This document shows, piece after piece, positions 27,232 to 36,629 of a stretch of DNA of 64,000 nucleotides. Source of the DNA: Portibacter marinus (lineage in GTDB: Bacteria > Bacteroidota > Bacteroidia > Chitinophagales > Saprospiraceae); the NCBI RefSeq assembly GCF_021533195.1, contig NZ_JAJNKB010000003.1, positions 335,001-399,000 on the forward strand, written 5' to 3'. A program made the position numbers and the translations under genes. Below the pieces are notes generated by a model. The model was given only the letters and a program-made list of their open reading frames with translations. It did not search any database and was not told the origin of the DNA. How positions within the stretch are numbered: position 1 is the first letter of the stretch; every line of letters begins with the position of its first letter.

Positions 27232-27816
27232 TCACAATCTAAATTTGGCGTCCTTTATGACGATGGTTTCGGGTTCATTATAATCGAAAACAGGTTGTTC
27301 ACATCGTTGTAATTTTCCATCACTAGTATAATTACACCACCTCCTGGTCAGTTTTATCTGAAAGTGACCTTCTACAACGCTCGAATCAAGTGATATATAG
27401 TCGAACCTGATGAAATTTTCAAAATCGGGGGTGACGATAAGTGAATCGTATCTTGAGGAAGTAACAACTTCTTCGAATGCACCATAATGGAAATAAGCAG
27501 AGGTTGAATCTATAATCTGTTTATCAAAACTGATTTTAAGTTCATGTAATTCTAGCTGAAAATCCAGCAAATTACATTCATTGTATCTTACTAAACCTAT
27601 TGATCCAACAGGTTGATCATTCTCATGCCTATAACCAAAATAGCCTGCATCAAACTCTGCTTTTTCTCCATTATATATTGATTTTGCACAAAAATCTTCT
27701 TCAAAAAATATTGCTTCTTCATCATACCCCATCGTATCGCAAATTGCAGGTATTCTGTCTTCTTTGGAACACGCGAATAACAATACTAATATTATTAAAT
27801 AAGTAAATCTATTCAT
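27232..27816 (-). CDS. Lipoprotein of unknown function
   Basis: 194 residues from the ATG at 27816 (MNRFTYLIILVLLFACSKED); the frame extends 34 codons further upstream but only this start gives a signal peptide with lipobox LFAC. I recognise no family. The mature protein is acidic, with cysteines at ICDTMGYDEE, DFCAKS, NECNLLD, RRWCNYTS and QRCEQP, and looks beta-rich. It probably sits in the outer or inner membrane facing the periplasm. It lies downstream of the broken metalloprotease in the same orientation, separated by 46 bases, so they may share a transcript. Confidence 0.7.
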   Translation of the reverse strand: MNRFTYLIILVLLFACSKEDRIPAICDTMGYDEEAIFFEEDFCAKSIYNGEKAEFDAGYFGYRHENDQPVGSIGLVRYNECNLLDFQLELHELKISFDKQIIDSTSAYFHYGAFEEVVTSSRYDSLIVTPDFENFIRFDYISLDSSVVEGHFQIKLTRRWCNYTSDGKLQRCEQPVFDYNEPETIVIKDAKFRL

Positions 27817-27862
27817 TAAATTGTATTTGTGAATATGTCTCAAACCGATTGTAGTTTTAAAT

Positions 27863-29756
27863 TTAAAGTGTGACAAAATGTATTGATTTAATGTAATCTT
27901 TGCTTCTAACCGTAACATGTTTCAATCCAGTTGTAAGATTTTCAACATTAACCTTTAAATTATATTTACCTTTTCTATAATACTTATTCTTTCTTATGAC
28001 TTTCTCCAAACTTCCATATTGGTTATAGATATAGACAGAGAGATCCAAGTCCAAAGGTATTTCAAGTTTTAAAGTCATTTCATTTGATACTATCGGATTT
28101 GGAAATACCTCAATGCCCAATGCTTTTCGGATTTCTCCAGTATTCTCTGAAAGGGTAACAGATTCTATTTTCTCAGAATAATAAATAGATTCTTGTTCAT
28201 TTTGAACTGACTTGACCTCAGTCACTGTCTGTCCATTTGAGAAACTCGCAATTAGCCGTATAAAAATAGTTGGAGCATCATCTTTAGGTGGAAAAGTACT
28301 ACCATTTACTACAAGATCACTACTATTTGAGCCAATATTATAATAAGTCCAACCATCCTGACTCCATGACCATTGATAATTGGTAATTATTTCATTGCAT
28401 GTATTTCCTGTCCAAGTATAGGTCTGCCCTTCATCGTATATTGTAGAAGGTCCGTCAATTGTAAGTGCAACAGGATCATCGCCAGTTTCATAATCATCAA
28501 TTCTCCAAGCCGCCAATCTTAATTGCCTTGCATTGTCCCTACTATTATTTTCTCCGGTACTTTCATTATTAAAAAAAATAGTTGGATTAGCAAAATTTTG
28601 GATTCTATTAACTGGACCATTCACCATAATTGTTGCATTATCATTAGCTAAAAGATTCCCTCGGGCATAAAAATTTAAGTTCTCCACCCCACCGTCTCTA
28701 TTATCATTATCATGTTTGCACCCGAAATTATGTGCAATTTCATGCACAAAGACAAATCTGTTTAAATTTACTCCTATTTGTACTATAGCATGAGCTTCTG
28801 CGCTATCATCATTATTGTGTACGAAAGCCGCTCCTTCTATTCCATCAAAAAAAGGACTATCTGTTAATAGTACGACTAGGTCTGCATTTTCATTATCTCT
28901 GATATTCTCAGAGCTATTGTATTTTGTGCAATTGCATCTCTCATGGCAATAATATTATCAGCTCCGGGAGTGAGAGAATTAGGATTAGCTCTATCAATTT
29001 GATCACTGACACCGTTAAATAATTGAGCATCTGCTAAGTCAAATGTCAGCTGTTCTGCATTAATTCCACTATTTCGTAGAGCTTGGTTCGCTTGATTGAT
29101 ATACGTTATTGCTGCTTGATTACCATCTTGAATGTTATTTGCAGCGGTGGTAAATAAAACTAAAACTCTTACATTTCTAGGACATGAAAAATTTCTTTGG
29201 TAACTAGTTCCCTCTGAATTTCCTTTCATACCATCGTGATCAGTATTATGGTTAGCGCATCGGTAGCCTTTTGTTAATTCATTATTTTTCTCAATAAGAA
29301 TACTTATCCTGTTTCCATTCTTTGAAGTTAAAGATTTACCTAAATCTTCTATCACAAAAGATCTTTCGCCAACATTGATATTACCAAATAATGCTCCTTC
29401 TACCTCTGCAAGTGAAACTGTTCCTACATTAATATTTTGCCTGTCTACGACTTCTCCTTGCCACTCATAATTATTAATATCATCTACTTTGACATATTTA
29501 GATTGAGCTTTATAAACAGAATTATCATTTGGGATTCTAAAACTAAAGTTTCCATTTGAACTAATAATGGAATTAATACTATTAATATTTATCCTATTTA
29601 CACTTAAATTTAGAGAACTAGATGTACGAAGTTCTAATTTCTCTTCGATGTCAGCGTTGACTTTCATAGGGTTATTATCCATCGTAAACAGTCCTTGACA
29701 AAAATATTAATGGATAAAAATAAGGCGGTAAATGACGTAATTAAAATACGTTTTTG
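27863..29756 (-). pseudogene. M12B-like (reprolysin) metalloprotease with T9SS tail, interrupted by two frameshifts
   Basis: Three adjacent pieces on the minus strand add up to one secreted protease. A signal peptide (KRILITSFTALFLSINIF) reads from about 29751 to 29700. The propeptide and first part of the catalytic domain are in another frame (29682-28876, including RVLVLFTTAANNIQDGN). The remainder (about 28905-27863) begins NSSENIRDNENADLVVLLTD and contains VHEIAHNFGCKHDN, the HExxHxxGxxH-D metzincin zinc site at about 28712-28747. The C-terminus (GIEVFPNPIVSNEMTLKLEI onward) is a T9SS type A tail. One missing T in the T5 run at 29700-29704 and one missing A in the A4 run at 28922-28925 would join all three. 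It is either a recent pseudogene or two assembly errors. No usable in-frame ATG was found ahead of the signal peptide: the nearest (29765) is followed at once by TGA. Confidence 0.72.
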
Positions 29757-30123
29757 ATATCACATAAATCTTTTGTAATAAAGTTTTTCCTACTTCTTTT
29801 TATAGTAGTTTTTCAGTTTGCAATATTGCATTCCTACTATGGTTTCTAAAGGAGATTCTTCTAATGAAGAGTAATTAGACAAATTTGACCTAAACAAAAA
29901 TTAAATTGATTAGATTGCTCGCATCCTAGTTCAATTTAAGAATATTTATGAATTTTGCAAATTTTAGCTCATAAAATTTATTTTTCTATCACCTTTGTCC
30001 TTAAATTCCTTGTAATCAAGAGCTATTTATGTGCTAATAAGATTATTGAAACACGTATGTGAATTGCATATTTTTTTAGGAAGTACAAAATTCTTTACAT
30101 TTAAGTGAAGAATTACAGGACTT
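29757..30123. other. AT-rich divergent intergenic region
   Basis: About 370 very AT-rich bases between the metalloprotease and the class V aminotransferase gene, which diverge. It presumably carries both promoters. A TACATTTA at about 30097-30104 is a weak -7 candidate for the rightward gene. No open frame, repeat or RNA structure stands out. Confidence 0.5.
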
Positions 30124-31398
30124 ATGACCAACCGCAGAAATTTCTTAAAACACACTTCGAGAGCAGCGATGGTGCTGCCCTTCATTAAATTAGAGCGTAA
30201 AGCTATAGGCTTAAATGCACTAAATACTGCAAAGCTCGAAGACGATGACTATTGGAATTTGGTCCGGAAGCAATTTCCGCTAAAAGAAGGCCAAACCTAC
30301 TTCAACAACGGCACCATGGGACCGCCATCCAGCTACGTTCTGTATAAAATGATGGAGCACATGATGCATTATGCTAAAGAGGCAGCTACCATTGACTATA
30401 AGAATGGTTCGGGTCCGGCGCTTTTAAGTGGTTATTTCCCTTGCGTGGAGTTAAGAGAAAAATTGGGAGCAATTATTAACTGCGATTACAAGGAAATTTC
30501 ATTGACCCAAAACGCAACCCATGGAATGAATTTCGTGGGAAACGGTTTGGATCTCAGGGAGGGCGACGAATTGATCAATACCAATCAGGAGCATGGTGGT
30601 GGCTTTGGTGCCTGGCAATTGCTGGCTAAGAGAAAAGGTTGTATCTACAAGCAGGCAGTGATGCCAGAACCGGCGAATGATCCTCAGGAAATTATTGATG
30701 CGATCTTTAAGGAAGTTACGCCACGAACAAAGGTCATTGCAGTTCCACACATCATTTCTGTTTATGGTACAGTGATGCCAGTGAAAGAAATATGTGCCGA
30801 AGCTCGTAGAAGAGGCATCTTCACCGTTCTGGATGGGGCGCAATGCGTCGGACATGTCAAAGTTGACGTTAAGGATATCGGATGTGATGCTTATTACTCA
30901 AGTCTACATAAGTGGTTATTGGCTCCCGCTGGCAGTGGTTTACTGTATATCAATAAAGATGTGGTGGGAGATATTTGGACTACTCTAGCGAGCTATAACT
31001 GGGATAATGAAGAAGATCATGGTTTTAGGTTGATGCAATCCGGGACAGGTAATCCGGCGCAGATGGTTGGATATGAGGCAGCCGTTGATTTTTTTAATAC
31101 GATCGGGGAAGAAAAGTGGTTGAGCAGAATTCATGAATTGGGTGCATATCTTCGCGAAGGTTTAAAGTCCATGAACCATGTAACCATTCATTCTTCGACT
31201 AATGAGAACATGGCCGCTGGAATCACGACTTATTCTGTGGAGGGCCTGACCGGGCCTGAACTTCAGAAAACAATGTGGGAAAAGGAACGATTGCAACCTC
31301 GATCTGTAGGGCAGGAATTCCTACGGCATTCTACACATATCTATAATTCTAAAGCAGAAATAGACAAGGCTTTAGAGGTCTTAGCAGATCTTGCTTAG
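30124..31398 (+). CDS. Tat-exported class V aminotransferase-fold protein (isopenicillin-N-epimerase/SufS-like)
   Basis: 424 residues. The N-terminus MTNRRNFLKHTSRAAMVLPF carries a twin-arginine motif (RRNFLK), so a folded, cofactor-loaded protein is probably exported. The PLP fold of class V aminotransferases is visible: YFNNGTMGPPS, SLTQNATHGMNFV, AVPHIISVYGTVMP, TVLDGAQCVGHVKVDV (the PLP-contacting Asp) and the Schiff-base lysine in YYSSLHKWLLAPAGSG. Family members include cysteine desulfurases and isopenicillin-N epimerases; the catalytic cysteine loop of desulfurases is not apparent, so the reaction is unknown. It stands 81 bases upstream of the YadA/S74 fibre gene, but the intervening dyad motif suggests a separate promoter for that gene. 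Confidence 0.85.
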   Translation: MTNRRNFLKHTSRAAMVLPFIKLERKAIGLNALNTAKLEDDDYWNLVRKQFPLKEGQTYFNNGTMGPPSSYVLYKMMEHMMHYAKEAATIDYKNGSGPALLSGYFPCVELREKLGAIINCDYKEISLTQNATHGMNFVGNGLDLREGDELINTNQEHGGGFGAWQLLAKRKGCIYKQAVMPEPANDPQEIIDAIFKEVTPRTKVIAVPHIISVYGTVMPVKEICAEARRRGIFTVLDGAQCVGHVKVDVKDIGCDAYYSSLHKWLLAPAGSGLLYINKDVVGDIWTTLASYNWDNEEDHGFRLMQSGTGNPAQMVGYEAAVDFFNTIGEEKWLSRIHELGAYLREGLKSMNHVTIHSSTNENMAAGITTYSVEGLTGPELQKTMWEKERLQPRSVGQEFLRHSTHIYNSKAEIDKALEVLADLA

Positions 31399-31406
31399 TG
31401 AATTCG

Positions 31407-31425
31407 TCTACCATGAATATGGGAT
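31407..31425 (+). promoter_or_regulatory. Recurrent dyad motif, site 2 (candidate operator)
   Basis: Identical over 19 bases to site 1 (23875-23893). Again 22 bases separate its end from a candidate -7 box, TAAATTAG at 31448-31455. It is 54 bases upstream of the ATG of the YadA/S74 fibre gene and 8 bases past the preceding stop codon. Confidence 0.6.
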
Positions 31426-31479
31426 GGTATAGGTGGTCAATGTTTCGTAAATTAGAGGTTCACTCTAAAATACAATCAG

Positions 31480-33492
31480 ATGAACTACCTAAAAATTTCA
31501 GTGATTTTACTATTAGGCTTCAGTGCCATCACCTTAGGAGCCCAACAAGTGATCATTTCCGAAGACGCGAATCCTAGTGGTCACCCTTCAGCCATTCTCG
31601 ATATTCAGTCTGATGATAAAGGACTGCTGATTCCCAGAGTGACCACTGCTGTAAGAGATACTATGAATTCAGCGCCTGATGGAATGTTGGTCTTCGATAC
31701 TGATCTGGGAGCGCTTTTCTGTAAGTCTGGAGGAGCGTGGGAGAAGTTGGAGATGCCGAATAATGTATTTGAGAAAGTAGTGGATACTATAAGACAAACG
31801 CAGGGTTATCTCAACAGTGATTTTGTAATTGGATCTCCCACTCTCGATCATCAGGATAATCCCGACTACTACAACAGGTTGTTTTTTGATAAATCCAAAG
31901 CTGCATTTAGAGTAGGATTTGAATATGGAAATGAATGGAAGGATGACAGCATTGGTATACATTCTTTTGCAGCTGGCTCACTGTCCAGAGCTTCCGGATC
32001 TGCAAGTACAGCGTTTGGATCGGATACTAGAGCAGTAGGAGATTACAGTACTGCACTAGGGACTGGAACTCTTGCAAGTGGAAATCAGAGCCTTAGTTAC
32101 GGTTCTTCATCAAAAGCTTCCGGAAACTATTCTACAGCGGGTGGTTGGCTAACCGAAGCCAGTGGAGAAGCTAGTGTAGCATTCGGAGAGAGCAGCAAAG
32201 CCAGTAATTTACATAGTTTTGCAGCAGGAAAGAGTTCAATAGCTTCAGGAGTTCAGAGCACTGCATTCGGCAACTCTACTACAGCATCAGGTGCGGTAAG
32301 TACTGCTTTTGGAACTTCTACGCAAGCTATCGGCGAATCTAGCGTAGCCTTTGGAAATGAGAGTCAAGCCAACGGATTGAATAGTGCGTCCTTCGGATTT
32401 CAGAGCATTGCCTCCGGAGATCAATCCTTTGCTGGTGGGAATCAATCCATAGCATCAGGTATCAATAGTTTCGCACACGGGGAAAATGCAAAAGCCACAG
32501 GTGATCATAGTTTCGCTCATGGATTTGGTGCTGAAGCGAATGCGTTTGCGAGTTCGTCATTGGGATTTTCTACACTTGCCAACACACCTAATGCTACTGC
32601 TGTGGGCACGCATAACGATCCAATCTTTGACCCTCTTGAATTCTGCTCAGATTGTCCTATTTTTATGGTGGGAAACGGATTGCCTGGCATGCCAGGTTTT
32701 CCACCCCAACCTGATATTCCTGAAATTAGATCGAATGCTCTGACGGTATATAGTAGTGGTTGGACTGCATTAGGAAACATAACTCCCACTGAGCAACTTC
32801 ACATTACTGAAAATATGCAAGCGGATGGTAAGATTACCATAGGTTCCGGAAGTTATTCCGGCCTTTCTTCTAGCAAGCTAGACATCTATGACGGTAATAT
32901 TACGATTTCTGAAGGCAAGGGTCTATTTACGCTTAATAATACAGGTACCATTATATCAAGAGTTCAATATATCAGCCAGCAACTTAGATTCCAGGCCGGA
33001 ACAGGTACACTACCAGATATGATCTTGACCGATGCTGGAAGACTCGGAATCGGAGAATTTGTTGACCCAACCGCGAAATTACAGGTGGGATTAAATGGAG
33101 ACGGTACTTTTGCATTGGCCAATGCCTGGAACACCTTCTCAGACAGAAGATACAAACATAACATATTGCCCATCGGTAGCGCGCTGTCTATGATCTTGAA
33201 CATGAATGGCAGAAGATTTACCTGGAATACTTCCGGTAAAAAAGACATCGGATTCATTGCACAAGAATTAGAAGAAATAATACCGGAAGTGGTAAGAACT
33301 GCAGAAGACGGATACAAATCAGTAGATTATGCTCGAATTAATGCGGTCCTCGTAGAAGCGCTAAAAGAACAACAGAAAATGATCGAAGATTTACGGAAAA
33401 TAAATGACCTGCATTCCCACAAACTAGAAGAGCAAGAGAAAAAAATGAACGAATTGAATCGTCAAGTACGACTTTTGATGAAAAGCAACTGA
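31480..33492 (+). CDS. Trimeric fibre protein with YadA-type head repeats and Peptidase S74 intramolecular chaperone
   Basis: 670 residues with a signal peptide (LGFSAITLGAQ). The entry domain includes ANPSGHPSAILDIQSDDKGL and LIPRVT, typical of Bacteroidota fibre proteins. Residues about 160-360 are 14-residue head repeats of the form A-x-G-x-x-S-x-A-x-G (for example RASGSASTAFGSDTRAVGDY), the left-handed beta-roll of YadA-type trimeric adhesins. The C-terminus is a Peptidase S74 domain: SDRRYKHNILPIGSAL with the catalytic Ser-Asp dyad, FTWNTSGKKDIGFIAQELEE, VDYARINAVLVEALKEQQ, then a coiled coil. In phage endosialidases this domain drives trimerisation and cleaves itself off. I infer a surface-exposed trimeric fibre. 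A strong terminator follows, and the dyad motif precedes it. Confidence 0.88.
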   Translation: MNYLKISVILLLGFSAITLGAQQVIISEDANPSGHPSAILDIQSDDKGLLIPRVTTAVRDTMNSAPDGMLVFDTDLGALFCKSGGAWEKLEMPNNVFEKVVDTIRQTQGYLNSDFVIGSPTLDHQDNPDYYNRLFFDKSKAAFRVGFEYGNEWKDDSIGIHSFAAGSLSRASGSASTAFGSDTRAVGDYSTALGTGTLASGNQSLSYGSSSKASGNYSTAGGWLTEASGEASVAFGESSKASNLHSFAAGKSSIASGVQSTAFGNSTTASGAVSTAFGTSTQAIGESSVAFGNESQANGLNSASFGFQSIASGDQSFAGGNQSIASGINSFAHGENAKATGDHSFAHGFGAEANAFASSSLGFSTLANTPNATAVGTHNDPIFDPLEFCSDCPIFMVGNGLPGMPGFPPQPDIPEIRSNALTVYSSGWTALGNITPTEQLHITENMQADGKITIGSGSYSGLSSSKLDIYDGNITISEGKGLFTLNNTGTIISRVQYISQQLRFQAGTGTLPDMILTDAGRLGIGEFVDPTAKLQVGLNGDGTFALANAWNTFSDRRYKHNILPIGSALSMILNMNGRRFTWNTSGKKDIGFIAQELEEIIPEVVRTAEDGYKSVDYARINAVLVEALKEQQKMIEDLRKINDLHSHKLEEQEKKMNELNRQVRLLMKSN

Positions 33493-33520
33493 ATCTGCAA
33501 AATTTTCATGGTGTGTTAAA

Positions 33521-33560
33521 GGGCATGACTCTTCACCTCGAAGTGTTGTGCCCGATTTTT
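33521..33560 (+). terminator. Intrinsic terminator after the YadA/S74 gene
   Basis: GGGCATGACTCTTC, loop ACCTC, GAAGTGTTGTGCCC: a 14-position stem with one T-T mismatch and two G-U pairs, followed by GATTTTTT. It separates the fibre gene from the sensor kinase gene 40 bases downstream. Confidence 0.85.
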
Positions 33561-33593
33561 TCCGTTTTATCAAGGGAAGTACTATTTTAAAGT

Positions 33594-36575
33594 ATGCGGA
33601 AGCAGATATTACTGATAATAACCATTTTTAATCTTTCCTTGACCGCTCAACAGAGTTTTGATTACTTCAATATCAATCCTGAAATGGGTCTGTCGAATAG
33701 GAAAGTATCTTTTGCTACTCGAGACGCAAATCAATTTCTTTGGATTGTTAATTCTGATATCGAATATTTCGATGGTCACCGCTTTATTCGCTACACAAAG
33801 TCAGACCCCAATCATTATATACCACTTACTAACCTCAACTCTGCCTTCACTTTAGGAGATACGGCGCTTTTAGCTACTAATGGTAAAGAGATGATGCAGT
33901 TTTCTTTTAAAACCAGAAAGTCCAAAATGGTGGAATTACCATTCTCTGACCAATTGGATTCTTTTTCTGTAACCAAAATGTATAAAGCTCCAGACTCTGA
34001 CTATAAAGTTGTTTTTATTGATAATTCAGAGAAAATCAAAGCCCTGGTCTACAATAAAAACTGGGATCTAATCTCAAGTTTTATTGCTGAATCGAACAGT
34101 TGGATTCATATCCATCTCACTCGTTCTTTCGCGCTGTCCAATAATGGGCAACTATACGTAAAAGATGAAGAAAACGAAAAAATCTTGGTGATTGACCATG
34201 ACCAATCAGTTTCATATCACTTTCCTTCACCTGGTGAAACTTTAGACTATCATCTTAGAATAGTTGCCCACCCAAGATTTGGACCACTAATCATTCATTC
34301 TTATGGAAAGATATATGCGCTAAACAATGATCAAAAATTTGAAGAGTTATTGGAATTTTCCAAGAGACCCATTGACATAAAAACCTCGCACCTTAAAAAG
34401 GATAATCAATTGCTCATATTCTTTCAAGGTGGACTGTACAATATCAACACTGTTAATTGGCAGTATACCGTCTACAGCGGCAAGGTTTTCGAAGGAAAAA
34501 GCCCGGACATTTACTACACTTTCGACGACGGTGAAAGCATTACATGGCTTTGTACTGAGTTAGGACTGATTAAAACCAATCTGATGTTAAATCCTTTCTT
34601 TGCTACCACCTATGCCGAGAAGGATGAGCAAAATATTCAATATAGAGAAATTTTTGAACTAGGAAAAGACAGCATCGTAGCACGCCTGGCAGACAGGAAG
34701 AGACATCTGGTAAAATTTATTTTCAATGAAAATGGCACCGTTGATACCACACACTTGTTCAATGATGTGAAAGGAAACAGTCTCTTGAACAGATATGGCG
34801 ACTATTTGGTCTTGACCCCCAGGGAGTCCAAAACGATTAAATATTATAACTTGAATGACAACAGTCTCACAACGAAGCGCATTCCTGAAGAAACCTCTTC
34901 AAGTTTCAGGAATCTTTCAACGATAAAAGAGGATACTCTTCATTATTTTACTGCAGAACATGATATCATAAAGTTCAATTTGAAGAATAGCGGTTATTCC
35001 AAATTGGAGATAAAGGAAAAACCACCGAAGAATACCTATTACAGTAAGTTTGTAGAATATCTAGATGGTAAATATATCTATGGAGGCATCTATGGACTTT
35101 TTGTGCAAAATGCCAGCACCGGAGAATTGATGTACAAAGTAACACAGGAAACTTTTCCGGAACTTTTAAGTACCTATTTTAACTGCCTGGCAATAGATCA
35201 GAGTATTTATTGGCTGGGAACACTGGGAGGCGGATTGTGTAAAATAGACACCGATAATAATGAGCTTAAGATTTATTCTACTCAGAACGGATTACCTGAC
35301 GATTTCATAGCTTCCATTGAAATCGATCATGATGGATATCTGTGGATAGGAACTTACAACGGTCTGGTAAGATTAAATCCTGAAGAGGAGCAGTTTCATA
35401 CTTTCACCAAGGAGGATGGTCTTCCAGACAATGAATTTAACTACCTCTCATCTTTATACACTGAATCCGGCGATATGTACTTTGGTACCTTTAATGGTCT
35501 TGTTAAATTTAGACCTGATCAGATATTCAGTGAAAATCAGCTGCCCGAGGTTATCATCAATTCAGTTTCACGCTATAACAGAATCAGCGACAGCTCGGTG
35601 CACCAGCTGGCACATTTAAAAACAATTGACAAAACTGAAATATATCCCAGTGACAATTATATAGACCTGGAATTTTCGGTACCAAGTTATATAGGAATTG
35701 GTAACTTTAATTATGAAGTTAGATTAAGTGATCTAGAGGAGCAGTGGCAGAATATTGGTGAAAACGCTAGTATACGATATCAAAAGCTTCCGGCTGGTCA
35801 TTACGATTTTCAGGTTAGAGCACGGGACTCAAAGGGTCGAAGATCCCCTCATTATACTACCTTGGGTATTGAAGTTTTGCAGCCTTTTTATAAAGCGTGG
35901 TGGTTTCTGTTATTGGTTTTTTCTTCAGCGACCGTGTTGATCTATTTATTATATCGGTACAGAATTAATCTGATCCGTAAAGAATCTGAAACCAGAACGA
36001 GAATCGCAGCTGACCTTCACGATGAAATAGGAAGTTCGATGACTAGAATATCGATGCAGCTACAGTTATTAGAACCATCAATAGGCGATCCGCATAGGAG
36101 CACCATTCAAAAGTTGAATAAAGTAGTGGATCTTTCTATAAATAAAGTACGAGATTTAGTGTGGTCCATTGACATGAGCAGTGACACCTGGCAGGATATG
36201 ATCGATCGAATGGAAGATTATGCCTATGACACCTTGGCACCTGCAGAGATTGCATTCATATTGAATACAGAAAATATTGCACCCTCTAAAGAACTCAAAC
36301 CGGTGGTCAAGAGGAATCTATTCTTGATTTTCAAGGAGGCCATCAATAATATTGCAAAGCATTCCAATGGTCATGAGGCACAAGTGCTTTTGAGAAATGA
36401 TAGAGGTAAATTTACCATGGAAATTTCTGACAATGGTAGTAGTGAACAGAGTCTAAACGGTGGACATGGGATGCAAACAATGAAAATGAGGGCCGGCAAA
36501 ATGCATGGAACCTTAGAAATCAGGTCTGGAATTGAAGGTTTCACCGTTATCTTGACACTTGAAAAATCCATTTAG
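33594..36575 (+). CDS. Two-component sensor histidine kinase with periplasmic beta-propeller and Y_Y_Y domain
   Basis: 993 residues: signal peptide (LSLTAQ), a periplasmic propeller built of weak repeats ending with FIASIEIDHDGYLWIGTYNG and LVKFRPDQIF, a Y_Y_Y domain (about 690-760, with NFNYEVRLSDLEEQWQNIG and YDFQVRARDSKG), one transmembrane helix (AWWFLLLVFSSATVLIYLLY, about 763-783), a HisKA_3 dimerisation domain with ADLHDEIGSSMTRISMQ (phospho-acceptor His809) and a HATPase with NLFLIFKEAINNIAKHS and GGHGMQTMKMRAG. This is the NarL-partner kinase type. The response regulator gene follows 54 bases later, with a dyad motif in between. The periplasmic ligand is unknown. In this phylum such sensors often read polysaccharide fragments, but no SusCD pair is adjacent. 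Confidence 0.92.
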   Translation: MRKQILLIITIFNLSLTAQQSFDYFNINPEMGLSNRKVSFATRDANQFLWIVNSDIEYFDGHRFIRYTKSDPNHYIPLTNLNSAFTLGDTALLATNGKEMMQFSFKTRKSKMVELPFSDQLDSFSVTKMYKAPDSDYKVVFIDNSEKIKALVYNKNWDLISSFIAESNSWIHIHLTRSFALSNNGQLYVKDEENEKILVIDHDQSVSYHFPSPGETLDYHLRIVAHPRFGPLIIHSYGKIYALNNDQKFEELLEFSKRPIDIKTSHLKKDNQLLIFFQGGLYNINTVNWQYTVYSGKVFEGKSPDIYYTFDDGESITWLCTELGLIKTNLMLNPFFATTYAEKDEQNIQYREIFELGKDSIVARLADRKRHLVKFIFNENGTVDTTHLFNDVKGNSLLNRYGDYLVLTPRESKTIKYYNLNDNSLTTKRIPEETSSSFRNLSTIKEDTLHYFTAEHDIIKFNLKNSGYSKLEIKEKPPKNTYYSKFVEYLDGKYIYGGIYGLFVQNASTGELMYKVTQETFPELLSTYFNCLAIDQSIYWLGTLGGGLCKIDTDNNELKIYSTQNGLPDDFIASIEIDHDGYLWIGTYNGLVRLNPEEEQFHTFTKEDGLPDNEFNYLSSLYTESGDMYFGTFNGLVKFRPDQIFSENQLPEVIINSVSRYNRISDSSVHQLAHLKTIDKTEIYPSDNYIDLEFSVPSYIGIGNFNYEVRLSDLEEQWQNIGENASIRYQKLPAGHYDFQVRARDSKGRRSPHYTTLGIEVLQPFYKAWWFLLLVFSSATVLIYLLYRYRINLIRKESETRTRIAADLHDEIGSSMTRISMQLQLLEPSIGDPHRSTIQKLNKVVDLSINKVRDLVWSIDMSSDTWQDMIDRMEDYAYDTLAPAEIAFILNTENIAPSKELKPVVKRNLFLIFKEAINNIAKHSNGHEAQVLLRNDRGKFTMEISDNGSSEQSLNGGHGMQTMKMRAGKMHGTLEIRSGIEGFTVILTLEKSI

Positions 36576-36592
36576 TACCATGTTTATGGGAT
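36576..36592 (+). promoter_or_regulatory. Recurrent dyad motif, site 3 (candidate autoregulatory operator)
   Basis: TACCATGTTTATGGGAT matches sites 1 and 2 at 15 of 17 positions; the two differences fall in the central spacer, leaving the dyad arms unchanged. It starts immediately after the kinase stop codon and is 37 bases upstream of the response regulator start. No clear -7 element is found at the 22-base spacing seen for the other two sites. Confidence 0.5.
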
Positions 36593-36629
36593 ACCTTATT
36601 TAAATTTTTATTCTCACTTTTACCTATAG

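Noticed and set aside
33506-33516. Possible fourth dyad site ahead of the sensor kinase (CACCATGAAAA on the minus strand)
   Set aside because: Only one arm matches; the ATGGGA half is absent, and the following hairpin is a terminator for the upstream gene.
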